Shown one piece after another: positions 42,061 to 52,688 of a stretch of 64,000 nucleotides of DNA. The notes beneath the pieces were generated by a model. It was not told where the DNA came from and did not search any database. It was given only the letters and a program-made list of their open reading frames with translations. Origin of the DNA: Sporothrix humicola (Eukaryota > Ascomycota > Sordariomycetes > Ophiostomatales > Ophiostomataceae); NCBI GenBank assembly GCA_021396245.1, contig WNYE01000001.1, forward strand, positions 558,001-622,000, written 5' to 3'. Made by a program: the position numbers and the translations under genes. Position 1 is the stretch's first letter. Every line of letters begins with the position of its first letter.

Positions 42061-43158
42061 ATGGACCCTGATCCAATTCAGACGCTCGCCGATTTCGAGA
42101 GGCTTGCCCTCGCCCGCGTCAACAAGGTCACCCGTGAGTACTGGGCCCACGGCGCCGGCGAGAACATCACGGTGCGCGAGAATGCCACGGCATTCGACCA
42201 GTACCGCCTGCGGCCGCGCGTGCTCCGCGATGTGAGCAAAATCGACATGTCAATACAGGTTCTTGACGGCCTAAAGGCAGACTTTCCCATTGGCATCGCT
42301 CCCTCAGGGTGGCACAAGATGGCCCACGAAGGCGGCGAAGCGGCGACGGCTGCTGCTGCCAAGTCGGTGGGGAGCGTCATGGGTGTCTCCATGGGGACTG
42401 TCGTCGGTGCAGCGCCGCAAGATTGCTGCTCCCCAGAAGATGTGAGGGCGGCAGGCGGCGACGCGGCCGCGTTCTTCCAGCTCTACATGTTCAACGACCG
42501 TAGACTTATGACTGACGTCTTGAAGCGCGTCGAGAAAGCGGGCTACCACGCCATCATGCTGACTGTCGACACACCGTATGTCGGCAAACGCGTCGCCGAG
42601 ATCCGCAACCGGCCACAACTCCCAAAATTCTTGACCACAATTAACTTTGGCAGCATGGTCACCGACACGGGCAATCTCTTTATTGACAACAGTCTGGTAT
42701 GGGAGGAGGTGCTGCCCTGGCTGCGCGCCAACACCTCGATGCAAATCTGGCTTAAGGGCATCTCGACAGCCGAAGACGCCGCCTTGGCGGTCGAGCACAA
42801 AGTGGACGGCATCGTCGTCAGCAACCACGGCGGGCGGCAGCTCGACCTCTGTGTGCCGGCGCTGGATGCTCTCCCAGAAATTGTGGCTGCCGTCAACGGC
42901 AAGATCCCGGTACACATCGACGGCGGTGTCCGCCGCGGCGAGGACGTCTTCCGTGCCCTGGCTTTGGGCGCCGATTTTGTCTGGGTAGGCCGGCCAGCAC
43001 TGTGGGGACTGGCATGCGGTGGGCAGCAAGGCGTCGAGCGGATGCTGACCATTCTGCGAGAGGAGCTCAAGCTGTGCATGGGTCTGACAGGGTGTGCCTC
43101 CCTCAAAGAGATTACGCCGGCATGTCTGCGTTTGGTGGGCTCAACTGCAAGGTTGTAG
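42061..43158 (+). CDS. FMN-dependent 2-hydroxyacid oxidase/dehydrogenase (glycolate/lactate oxidase family)
   Basis: A 365-residue TIM-barrel flavoprotein, ATG at 42061 (MDPDPIQTLADFERLA). Active-site residues of the family are visible: Y27 (EYWAHGAGE), Y142 (FQLYMFNDR), D170 (TVDTPYVGKR), K232 (IWLKGI), and H256 with R259 (SNHGGRQLD). The FMN-phosphate loop HIDGGVRRGEDVFRALALGA and GRPALWGLA follow. It oxidises an L-2-hydroxy acid to the 2-keto acid; with oxygen as acceptor it makes hydrogen peroxide. The C-terminus is ARL, which fits the looser PTS1 consensus and would agree with a peroxisomal oxidase. Lactate, a possible end product of rhamnose breakdown, is an attractive but unproved substrate. 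Divergent from the transporter. Confidence 0.93.
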   Translation: MDPDPIQTLADFERLALARVNKVTREYWAHGAGENITVRENATAFDQYRLRPRVLRDVSKIDMSIQVLDGLKADFPIGIAPSGWHKMAHEGGEAATAAAAKSVGSVMGVSMGTVVGAAPQDCCSPEDVRAAGGDAAAFFQLYMFNDRRLMTDVLKRVEKAGYHAIMLTVDTPYVGKRVAEIRNRPQLPKFLTTINFGSMVTDTGNLFIDNSLVWEEVLPWLRANTSMQIWLKGISTAEDAALAVEHKVDGIVVSNHGGRQLDLCVPALDALPEIVAAVNGKIPVHIDGGVRRGEDVFRALALGADFVWVGRPALWGLACGGQQGVERMLTILREELKLCMGLTGCASLKEITPACLRLVGSTARL

Positions 43159-45846
43159 CGGTGAGAGGAAGACAGAGTAGACTAGAACGATGACGACAAT
43201 ATTTTGATACGATACAAAGACTCGGTATAGACGAATAAACATGATCATGAGCAGTTGCTTCGATGCTCGATGCGAAATAGGAATACGAGGCCATCGTTGT
43301 ACAAAACAGTGAGATATGTGCATGCACTCAAGCTTTCAAACACACGCACATGTACTCATGCACTCATGACGCGGACATGTGCATGGTTTGTGCATGATTT
43401 GTGTGCTTTGTCAGTTTTATTCCACATTATTTTCTGCTTCTTTTTACCCCTTTTAGAATGTCCCCGTGCGTGCATTGTTTTCCTGTCGTCTTTCTTCAGC
43501 AGCCACCGTCCAGACTTGCAGCGTCTTGGAGCAGTTGTGCAGCAGTCTTGCAGAAGACACGCAGCAGTCCTACAGAATGTGGCTTTTCAAATCCAGCTTT
43601 CTCTTGAGTCTGACCCACAATGTCACCGGCTCACCGTCTCTCCGAAGAGAGGCAGGTGGCACAAGGCGAGATACTCAGAGTACACAAAAGAGTCTGACAA
43701 ATGCGATGGATGTTTGCGAGCCTCTTTTGCCTCTGTACTCTCTACGCTCGCCAGGGGCTTGGGCCCGCCTTCCGGGTAACACCCGAACATGACTCTCCAA
43801 TAGAAGCGAGGTACAAGCTACAGAACATGCATGTGTGCATCACCACTTGTTCTTCTGCACTCGACATGCAGCTGGAACCGTGGCCCGATCTTGTGGGATT
43901 TTGCTCCGGTGTTGTTCTGCACAAGTTTCTGCATTGTATTGCAGTACAAAGTACGACGTAAAAGGTGTGCTCCCACAAATGCAGCCATATGCAGCAGATC
44001 GGATTAAGATCAAGGTCAAGAAGCAAGCCATGGCCATGGACCGGGATCGACATATATGCATTGGATCCGACGATATAGATGGCGCGGATTTGAGAGTTTG
44101 ATCTCTTTTTGGGGCCATCGGCGACGGCGTTTGTCCTAAGCGACGACCATCGACATGGGTATTTCCAAGGAAGACATCACGAACACCATGGGGAACGTCG
44201 GCGATGCTGCTTAAGGAGAAGCTTACCACAGTAATTAAGTCGAATAATGTGGGCAATATACATATATTCAGTGGAAATCAGCAGGCTCGGCTGGCGTTGT
44301 CGTCTATGGTCAAGCTGCGTCCGGTGGCACAGTCTGGAGGAGATGTGTGCAAAGAAACAAGTAAACAAACAACAGGGGACCCCTGCCACGTTCTTCATGA
44401 TACCTGCCTCTTGCCCGTCAATTGTTATCTCTATGTTTTTGTTTCTTTTCCATTTACTATTTGTGCAACGTGGACTATCGCCACGTTTTGATTTACTTTG
44501 AAATTTTGCGAGTTCTGCGCCAATGGGGAAATTGTGTGGATAATGAGAGACAAAACAACTGCAACAGAGACATTCAGTGCTCAAAGACAACGAGAGACAG
44601 TGAAAGAAACAACGCCTCGATTGCGCACAAGTTCATTGCATATTAATTCAGTAACCGTGGTGGACAATGCGAGACATTCAGTGAGTGATGGATGGATGCT
44701 GCCACAGAATGTACAGCGTTCAAATACGCCTCAAACAGTTGACAAGACATGTGCAGAAATTGTTGAACAAGCCCTGGATGGATTCGTTTCCCTAAAAATA
44801 TGTGCTTACTATGGCAATATCAACACCTAATTTGCAAAATCTGTGGAAATGGATGTCAAATTACCGGTAATATGAGAATACCATAGGACCATAACATATT
44901 GCTGCTATTTTTGAATTCTTTTTTTAATGAATTATCATTGTAAGTACTAAACCTCGAGATCTTGTTTTGAGAAACTTGATATGCTGAATACACCCATCGG
45001 CAATACCCGGACTCGGCCGGAGTGAGGCCGATGAGACTGTCGTCTTCTATTATTCATCACCTCTTATACCTCGTCCTCAGCTCGATCTGTCCCCCTTACC
45101 ATGCTCGCTTCATACTCACCGTATCCTCTTACAACATAAACCCACCCTTGGTTCCTCAACACTTTCTTGCTCAGTCGCACGTTGGCGTTGGCAAAAGAAC
45201 GGTGAAGATGTGGTACCGGCCATGGTGGAGGGTCGACAAAAGAACGAATCAGAATAAAAGACACGGCGGAAATTCAAATCTTCACATGTGGAGAGACATT
45301 TTCTGGAGGACTCGAGGTTGCACATCTCCACAATCTCCGCTTCCCAAGTCTTGCCTCGCACTCATCTCCTCCACACGGTCGGAGAATGAGAGACATTGAG
45401 GCAAAGAAAAGTGTTGTTGTGGTAGGACAGAGCGTCGACAAGCCTTTTTGTTTTGTGGCATGTTTACACTCGTACATTGTGCTGAGTGAGTGAAGTACCT
45501 CTCCACGATGCTACCGACTTCCGCCACTCAACTCGCCTACCCAGGGACGTCATCTCGTAGAGACAGTCCGACAGTGTACGAGCACTCCACGAAATCTTGT
45601 TAGACACTGTCGTTGGACAGAGCAAGTCCAGACAGTGAAGGTCGTCCAAGGTGTCTTGTCTTTGATTCTTCAACAATCTCTCGTCATCCATCAGGTATAA
45701 AGTCAGTAGTCCTCCCTCGTCTTGCTCCATCAATCTTCTCTCCTCATCAAGCCTCAGCTCACAGACCAAGCAACACATCCACTCAACCATTACCACTTAC
45801 ATTTACTCCCAAACAAACAATTTTGTTTAAAAAACACCCACTCAAC
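43159..45846. other. 2.7 kb gene-free region before the hydrophobin array
   Basis: No frame with recognisable domains on either strand. 44820-45000 is AT-rich. The last 150 bases carry the promoter of the first hydrophobin. Nothing else was identified. Confidence 0.45.
45696..45701 (+). promoter_or_regulatory. TATA box of hydrophobin 1
   Basis: TATAAA 151 bases upstream of the ATG at 45847, followed by a CT/CA-rich leader. The same spacing recurs in other hydrophobins of the array. Confidence 0.6.
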
Positions 45847-46762
45847 ATGAAGTTCCACGTCCTCGCCCTCGCTACCCTCTTTGCCACGGCCATGGCCGTC
45901 CCCTATGCCGGCTCTTCTGACGGCAGCCCGGGCGGCGCTGGCGGCAACGGCGGCTCCACCGGCAACGGTGGTAACAGCGGCAACGGCGGCGACAGTGGTA
46001 GTGGCGGTGCTGGTGGTAATGGCGGCAACGGCGGCAGCACCACCGGCGGCGGCTCTGGTACTGGCACTGGTAACGGCGGCTCTGGCACCGGAAATGGTGG
46101 CTCCGGCACTGGCAACGGCAACGGCAACGGCGGTTCCGGAACTGGAACCGGCACCGGTACTGGAACTGGCACCGGATCTGGCACTGGCACTGGCACTGGC
46201 ACTGGCACTGGTAACGGTGGCTCGGGTACTGGTACTGGCACTGGTAACGGCTCGGGCTCTGGCTCCGGCACCGGCACCGGCTCCGGAGGCTCCAACAACG
46301 GTGGTAACGGTGGTAACGGCGGCAATGGCGGCAACAACGGCGGAAACAACGGCGACGATGGTGGCAACACCAACTACAATGCTTGCCCCAACGGACTGTA
46401 CAGCAACCCCCAGTGCTGCGGCACTGATGTTCTCGGCGTTGCCGACCTTGATTGCATTACTGGTAAGTCTTTAATCCTTTATCGGTCTTTGTGATATTTT
46501 TTTCGTGTTTTTTAGTCTCCCTCTTAATCATCCCTCACTAACAAAACGAATAGTCCCCAAAACCCCCACGTCGGGTCCAGACTTTGCAGCCACCTGCACC
46601 GGCAAGGGCCTGCGTGCCCGGTGCTGTGTCATCCCTATTGTAAGTTTCTATATCCATTGCTCCCTTCCTTTACGTCGTAAGTTTATCCGTTCTAAGAAAA
46701 CTGACCCATAAATACAGCTTGGCCAAGCTCTTCTGTGCCAGGAGGCTCCTGGCACCGTTTAA
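45847..46762 (+). CDS. Class II hydrophobin 1 with long Gly-rich N-terminal insert
   Basis: Exons 45847-46462, 46554-46639 and 46718-46762 give 248 residues. Signal peptide MKFHVLALATLFATAMA. Residues 22 to about 175 form a low-complexity Gly/Ser/Thr/Asn tract built of GTG, GNG and GGS units. The C-terminal 70 residues are a complete class II hydrophobin domain with the pattern C-x9-CC-x11-C-x16-C-x8-CC-x10-C (CPNGLYSNPQCC onward). Intron 1 follows Cys4 and intron 2 follows Cys7, positions shared with other members of the array. Hydrophobins are secreted and assemble at air-water and wall surfaces; class II films are soluble in organic solvents. Gly/Asn-rich extensions occur in a few class II proteins and may anchor them in the wall. 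TATA box and CT/CA-rich leader are present. Confidence 0.93.
45955..46365 (+). repeat. Coding microsatellite/minisatellite (Gly-rich)
   Basis: Imperfect 6-nt and 9-nt repeats (GGCACT, GGTAACGGC types) encode the Gly-Thr-Gly and Gly-Asn-Gly units of hydrophobin 1. Such arrays change length easily, so allelic length variation is expected. Confidence 0.85.
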
Positions 46763-48651
46763 ATATGCTACTTCTCGCCAAAATTTACGCTAGCTAGACT
46801 GTGGACTCTGGGATCTGAGCTTTAGATAGTGCGGATACCATTGCTCGCGTACAAATATTGGATACTGGCTCGTGTTGGCATTAGCAGAGAATGGCAAGCA
46901 TATGGCATTGTGTACAAGCAGAAAACGGATTGTACATTGAGTGCCGGACACCGGGTTTATGCCCAACATCGAAATTGAGCTTGTCTTCTTTATAAACTTT
47001 TTTCTTTCTTTTTCGCTGCTGTTTATTCTCTCCTTCAGTACATGCATATCATCTCAAATACAAGACTGTCTCCCGCGAAAAAGTTGCATGTGAAGCCCTC
47101 AAAGTTTCTTGATCTTGACCGCCATTGATTGTCGACGCTGTCTTTGAATACGAGGAAATGAAAACACGCGTATTGGTATAGGGCGTGTCGTTGAGAAACA
47201 AATGTCCCCGGGAGACCGGAATGTAGATCTTGGCATGGAAGGTCCGACGTTGTCTATACGTTGTCTGTACAAACTAGCAAACACGGAAGGCAAGGTAGTG
47301 CGGCTGCGCGGATCGTCCCGGCATTTCGGGGCCGGACCCACTCTCCCCCATCGTGCCTTCCAAGACCGGAACGCAGTCTTTCCGTCTAGACAACCTAACT
47401 GCCGGCGATCACTGACAGCTGTCAGAAGAAGGACTGAGGAAAGAGTCTGTCTGTCGACCTTGCTTGTCGGGCTTGTCTTGCTTGTCTAGTCCCTTTTGAC
47501 TTTGTGCGTCTCCTGCGTCTTGGCCCCATTTCTTCAAGACATGCATGTTGGCCACCCGATCTACAATGGGGCAGCAGGGCGACAAGGGATATCAAAATAA
47601 CAAAGCATGTCGAAATATGGTTTTCTGCCGTTACTGTTGGCTCAATTGGCATTGATTTTCTGAAAACCCCCCTTTGCCCGCCCAGAACGTGTTTAATGAT
47701 CCTTCGTTTTCTCGCTCTTCACCTTTTCTCCTCTTTTTCCGTTGTAGCTCGTCCGTTCTTTTGTCGACGTCAACACTTTCTGGCACAATGTTCCACGATC
47801 TCCATGATCTTCTTCCCCAATCCCCACTTTATCCGCGCTGCCGTCCGCCACAGTTAAGCTCACCAGTCAATGCCCCAGTCTACCTGCTTAAGCTTCTCAG
47901 TCTTTCCGCCCAATCAACCGGACAATAAGAGTCATTTTGAGCCGTCTGGTGGAGAGAATGACGATGGGGCGCCAGAAAGGCACAACAAGATCCGCGAAGG
48001 CACAGCGACAAGCACGATGGGCAAGGGTAGATTCGATACAGGGAAGTGCGGAGTGCGATCCCATATTGAACGTCATGCCCATCTGTGTCTTGTTTTGCGC
48101 ATTGGGCGCATCTTGGGCGCATTATCTCTGTCTTTTTGTCTTTTTTCCTCCACTGAGTATTTTCTCCATTTTGCACAATTGGGCCCCTGTCCATACGACG
48201 TGCTTCGCGGAAGTCTCCGAGTCATGTAGTTATGTGTCGTCGTGGCTCGCCGTTCTTTTTTATACTTTTTCTATCTCTTTACGTCGTTTTACGCCATTTT
48301 GTGACGGCGTGTAATGCTTTGCGACGATGTGAGGTACCACGATGCAGGGAGGCGACTCGACATGACGTCCGATGTCAATCGCAAGGGGAAACCTTAAGGG
48401 GTATCTTATAGCTACCGTCACTTTTGTTCTCCAAGGTGTCGTCAAGTCGCCACTCGGTCAATGGTGGCTGTCCCGTCCCTGTCGCCCTGCAGCCATATTG
48501 CAGCCATTGACGGTCTAGTCCAGGGGAAACAATTCGCTCAGAGAGATCTAGAAAGTTTAGCGAACCAGGAAACCAGACAACAAGCGAACCAGAAAACCGA
48601 AAAGAAACAGGGGGCGAGCCAGACTCCAGATTCCAGACCACCAAACCAGAA

Positions 48652-48683
48652 AGAGCCCCAGAGCCCCAGAGCCCCAGAGCCCC
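48652..48683 (+). repeat. Perfect tandem repeat (AGAGCCCC)4
   Basis: Four exact 8-bp units directly followed by an A/T-rich stretch (T10 and A7 runs). Non-coding. Confidence 0.9.
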
Positions 48684-49166
48684 AACAAGTTTTTTTTTTC
48701 TTAAAAAAAGACGGCAATGGATTAGATACGGAGTAGTCGATACGTCAGTGTCCTCACGTTGTCACGATACTCGTATTCACGTATCCGAGTCATGCCAGAC
48801 GCCCATCGCCAGCCAAGTCCAAGTATTTACACATGCTTGTACCTTACACATTGACACTTTCCACAATTTCCTCAGTTACACTTTTCTTTTTTCTCCTTTT
48901 TCCCCCCATCTGTCTGACTTTGACCAAGGTCAGGATGGTCCACAAACGGCCTAGTCTGCGAGTCTGGCCCAGAACGACCTTAACGGCGACTCTCGGTGGC
49001 TTGCATCGATGTCATATGTCATTTGTTTCTATTCTCGTAGTCGTATTGTGTCGTCGTATCTCGATCTATGGAACGGAGCATCCCTCCGAGATGTTGCCAG
49101 TGAGTCTACTAGTCTGTCTATGTATCTCACCGTCATGGCCGTCGTCATGGCTGCCTCAACTTGAAG

Positions 49167-49172
49167 TATAAA
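49167..49172 (+). promoter_or_regulatory. TATA box of hydrophobin 2
   Basis: TATAAA 161 bases upstream of the ATG at 49328, followed by a TCATCTCATC leader. Confidence 0.6.
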
Positions 49173-49327
49173 GATGTCGTGAATCCTCGTTCTTCAGGTC
49201 CAGAATTCTATCCTCATCTCATCTCATCTTCACATCAAACATTAGACAACAATCAAGCTTAACTCACTCAACCTTAACTCAGCTTTATCTCAAGTTCACT
49301 TTTTCATCTCCTTCCACCACCACCAAA

Positions 49328-49651
49328 ATGCAGTTCAACATCCTCGCCATCGCTGCCTTTGCCGCCACCGCCATGGCCGACTACAACCCTTGCGGCAGTG
49401 GCCTCCTCTATGGCGAGGCCGTCTGCTGCGCGACCGACGTCCTCGGCGTCGCTGACCTCGACTGCAACCCTCGTAAGTACTTCGCGTTCCTACCATCGTG
49501 ACAATTATCTCTAACACAGAAATCAGCCTCCGCCATCCCTGGCTCGCCCGACGAGTTCCGGGCCACCTGCGCCGAGACGGGCGCCGAGCCCAAGTGCTGC
49601 ACCCTCGATGTCGCTACCCTGGCTCTGCTCTGCCAGGACATTGAGGGTTAA
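49328..49651 (+). CDS. Class II hydrophobin 2, single intron
   Basis: Exons 49328-49472 and 49527-49651 give 89 residues. Signal peptide MQFNILAIAAFAATAMA. All eight cysteines are present in the order C..CC..C..C..CC..C, with ten residues between Cys1 and Cys2. Intron 1 (54 nt, GTAAGT..CAG) is at the same place and phase as in the sister genes; the acceptor at 49526 is the only one keeping frame. The second intron seen in the other copies is absent: the sequence reads straight through CCTLDVATLALLC. This could be precise intron loss, for example by recombination with cDNA, or retention of an ancestral state. Secreted surface-active protein. Intact and probably expressed, given its TATA box. 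Confidence 0.94.
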
Positions 49652-50394
49652 ATCAGTTATAACGGCTCATCGAAGCTCAATTGCTGTAGCTCTGCGCCCG
49701 GGTGGCCTCTGGACGATTATTGCTGTCAGCCAAGTGTCGTCATAATTTCTGTCACCTCGGTGTCGTCATTATCGCCACTATCACTGCTAACCGGCGGCTC
49801 TGTTACAATGCAACCTTTTTTACTTTCATATACCACAATGTAACAATATATAGTCAATTAAGAATACACGAAATCTTTAGCCTTACAACATATTCATCAA
49901 TAATTCCAATTGATTTAATTCATCCAGCCTGAATTCGTCAACATCGTGAAGTAAGGCTGGTCGTGAAATTGCCTTTTTGGGACCATGAAGGATTTGGGGG
50001 CCAAGACTTTGCAGTGGGGCGCTGTAATACTGACTCGGCCGCGGATCACAGCAACTGCCGAGATCTTCCAACTGCAAGTGGGCTGAAGCTGCAGGAGCTC
50101 CAAGATCTCCATGAGCTTCATGAGCTTCATGAGCTTCCTGTCACCTTACATCGTACATGGGTGCTTTCTTAGATTTTGAGACACATTGTTTATTCAGTTC
50201 TCCACGCCACATGTCTTGTTTTGTAGACTCACAAACGGCTTTGCTACTTCTCGATGTTTTCAAGTATGAATGTAACGATAGTTCTCATTTTGTGTTTTTT
50301 TTATTCCCCACTCATTATCACCCCATCTCACCTTCTCACAACTCGGCTTCTCAGCTTCCATTCTACAATTTTGTATTCCTTACCCACCATCAAA
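49652..50394. other. Spacer between hydrophobins 2 and 3
   Basis: AT-rich at 49800-49930. A 9-bp tandem repeat (ATGAGCTTC) is present three times at 50111-50137. No clear TATA box was found upstream of hydrophobin 3, unlike copies 1, 2 and 4. Confidence 0.5.
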
Positions 50395-50840
50395 ATGCAG
50401 TTCAACCTCTTCGCCCTCGCCGGCATCTTCGCACAGCCATGGCTGCCTCAATGTACAATCCCTACGATCCTTGCCCCAACCCGGAATACAGTATGGCCCA
50501 GTGCTGTCTCTCTTATCTGGCTCCTGGTGGTTTTGACATTGGCTGCTTTCCTGGTGTGTAGTTTTTTTTATCTTTCTTTCTTCATCATCTTCCCTTCTTC
50601 TCTTGAACGTGCCCGCATTAACAAAATTACAAAAACAGTATTTGTTCTTGATTCGCTCCAGGACTTTAAAGAACAATGTGTCGATTCTGACAGACGTCCC
50701 AGATGCTGTGACAAGCATTTTGTAAGTGTTTCTCGAACTACCATACTACCGTACGGTAGTATTCTTTTTGCCTTTCTGGTTCTTTCTGTTAATACTCAAG
50801 ATAGGTCGGACCCGGAGATAGCTGCCAAGATCCGAAGTAA
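50395..50840 (+). pseudogene. Class II hydrophobin 3, frameshifted in the signal peptide
   Basis: The three-exon layout of the family is preserved: 50395-50553, 50639-50721 and 50805-50840, with intact GT/AG sites. All eight cysteines and their spacing survive, including ten residues between Cys7 and Cys8. However, one base is missing in the signal-peptide coding region, between about 50432 and 50433, compared with the conserved ...GCC-ACx-GCC-ATG-GC of the sister genes. Translation from the conserved ATG therefore leaves the hydrophobin frame. An internal in-frame ATG at about 50442 could only yield a form without a signal peptide. Either this is a recent pseudogene, with mature-domain selection relaxed only lately, or it is a sequencing deletion. 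No TATA box is seen upstream. Confidence 0.8.
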
Positions 50841-51234
50841 ATTTACCAAAACTTGCAATACCATTGCCAGTCTTGGACATACCAGTACTCCGTACGACGT
50901 ACTCTGTGTTACATTGTATTTATATCTTATCTTACATAACAACCAGCCTACGGCGTTATCTCATACCCAGTGTAATAATGACTCTTTAAGCAATGCATCC
51001 ATTCGTTGTCGATTTTCTTTGCATCCCATGTTATCATCCGTCACCTGACGACGGACTGTTTTTGGTTTACTGCTTGGCCTAACCTTTGTGTTACTACTTC
51101 AAAAAAAAAAGTCTAGAGAAAATCACCGGTGATAGACTACAATACCTGCAGTCAAAACTCTGCTCCGACTTACTCTTTGTTTATCCTAGGAGAAGGACCG
51201 ACTCGTGCTCTGCAGAAGTGTTGTACAAAGCGGT

Positions 51235-51261
51235 ATTATGAGAACCGCCGCAATTTCTCGG
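51235..51261. repeat. Hydrophobin-linked palindromic element, copy 1
   Basis: Consensus ATTAyGAGAAnCrCCGyAATTTCTCGG, with an inner GAGAA..TTCTC inverted repeat. It starts 291 bases upstream of the hydrophobin 4 ATG, almost the same distance as copy 2 from its gene. Confidence 0.7.
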
Positions 51262-51401
51262 CGCCTGCCGCGTCAGAGCTGAAATAGAGCTACCACTGCC
51301 TAATCGGGAAGATCTCATCACGCCCTGTGAGACACAGTTTGAGCCATGTCTTTTTTTTTCTTTTTACTCTCTCTCTTACTGCCAGACTGCTAGGTTTTAT
51401 G

Positions 51402-51409
51402 TATAAATA
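51402..51409 (+). promoter_or_regulatory. TATA box of hydrophobin 4
   Basis: TATAAATA 124 bases upstream of the ATG at 51526. Confidence 0.6.
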
Positions 51410-51525
51410 CGGCGGCAGCTCTCAAGTCTTCAAGGTTACTTTCACATTCCACATTCTCATCACATCTCTTGTCTTCCCGTTTTCACCCAACAATACATTA
51501 CTCACCCCTTCAACTATCCCTCAAA

Positions 51526-51963
51526 ATGCAGTTCAGCATCTTCGCTCTCGCCGCCATTCTCGGCACCGCCATGGCTGCACCGAGCTACAATGCCTGCCCT
51601 AGCGAACTCTACTCTCAGGCCAAGTGCTGTGACACGGATGTGCTCGGTGACTCTGACCTTTTATGCAGTGCTCGTATGTATTTTTCTTTTCTCCCCCCCC
51701 CCCCCCCCCCAGGGGGGTTTTCCCCTCATCTTCCGTATGTTACAAATACTAACGGGACTGAAAACTAGCCACAATTTTCCCCAACTCGGCCCAGGACTTT
51801 TTCAAAACATGTGTTAAGCAGGGCAAAACTGCCAAGTGCTGTGTCATCCCCGTTGTATGTCTCCTACAGATTGTATGCCCTACATATATATTCTTGCTAA
51901 CACTCAGAATAGGCTGGCCAGAGTACTCTCTGCACGCACGCCTCCGGCACTCGCCAGGAGTAA
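51526..51963 (+). CDS. Class II hydrophobin 4
   Basis: Exons 51526-51673, 51769-51854 and 51913-51963 give 94 residues. Signal peptide MQFSIFALAAILGTAMA. The mature protein has a full class II set of eight cysteines; Cys7 to Cys8 spans ten residues (VIPVAGQSTL). Intron 1 (95 nt) contains a run of 18 C followed by AG; the real acceptor is the later CTAG at 51768, downstream of an ACTAAC branch site, which keeps frame. Intron 2 has donor GTATGT, branch GCTAAC and acceptor ATAG. The upstream region shares a duplicated block with hydrophobin 5. Intact and presumably functional. Confidence 0.94.
51693..51710 (+). repeat. C18 homopolymer inside intron 1 of hydrophobin 4
   Basis: Eighteen consecutive C followed by AGGGGGG, within the first intron. 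Prone to slippage. The AG after it could act as a decoy acceptor. Confidence 0.9.
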
Positions 51964-52392
51964 TTTTCGATCAAAGGTCGTTAATCTTTAGGATAAGGAT
52001 GCATCCAGCAACTTTTATCAGTCCTTCAAAACATATCTGATTTGTAGCCCTGTAATATGTTCTTGTCAACGCCTATCTTGTACACGTTATTGTTATTTCA
52101 TTTTTCCTGTAATTAGTCTTTCAGAATACATATTACTTTTCAATAGTGTATTATCAGAACTGTTCTGTAGAACAAAAAAAAAGGAAATAATATCTTTAAG
52201 GCGTCTAGCGTAGTAATCTATTTGAGACTCGTGTTATTCCCATCTTCATTGTCTGTCAAAGCTCTCTTATTTTTACTGCAATTTTTTTTATTATTTTTTT
52301 ATTTTCATACGATTCCTACGGTGTGTTTATGGTTCAGAGACATCACTTTGTTTACTTTGCCAGGACCTTGAATTGGAAGAGTGATACGAGGC

Positions 52393-52420
52393 ATTACGAG
52401 AAACACCGTAATTTCTCGGC
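52393..52420. repeat. Hydrophobin-linked palindromic element, copy 2
   Basis: Second copy (ATTACGAGAAACACCG then TAATTTCTCGGC), 296 bases upstream of the hydrophobin 5 ATG. The following about 120 bases also share words with the copy 1 region, ending in AGCCATGTCTTTyTTTT (about 51342 and 52512). Confidence 0.7.
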
Positions 52421-52688
52421 CCTTGTTACGGTAGAGCCGCCAGAGCTTATTCTCACCTTACCCTGAGACGTCATTACGCCGATGCAACAAGCATATTGTG
52501 TAGATCCTAAAGCCATGTCTTTCTTTTCGTCTTCTTCCTTTGTCTCTGGCCTCTTATTCTCAAAGCTTGCTCAAAACAACCCTCAGTTTATGGTTGACCT
52601 TTTTTTCTTTCTCCTTGTCCCATCTGTTTTACTCTTCCTTCATTTTTTATCAGCAATCTCCTATCCTTTTCTTTGATCCACCTCCAAA

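Larger units (their letters stand above)
46763..49327. other. 2.6 kb spacer between hydrophobins 1 and 2
   Basis: No convincing gene. Contains the AGAGCCCC tandem repeat listed separately. The last 160 bases hold the promoter of hydrophobin 2. No hydrophobin remnant was seen in either strand. Confidence 0.45.

Noticed and set aside
45903..46373. Minus-strand frame of Pro-Val-Pro-Glu repeats
   Set aside because: Complement of the Gly-rich coding repeat of hydrophobin 1, not a separate gene.
48652..48683. AGAGCCCC repeat as a possible regulatory array
   Set aside because: A simple four-unit tandem repeat with no gene close downstream; more likely a neutral microsatellite.
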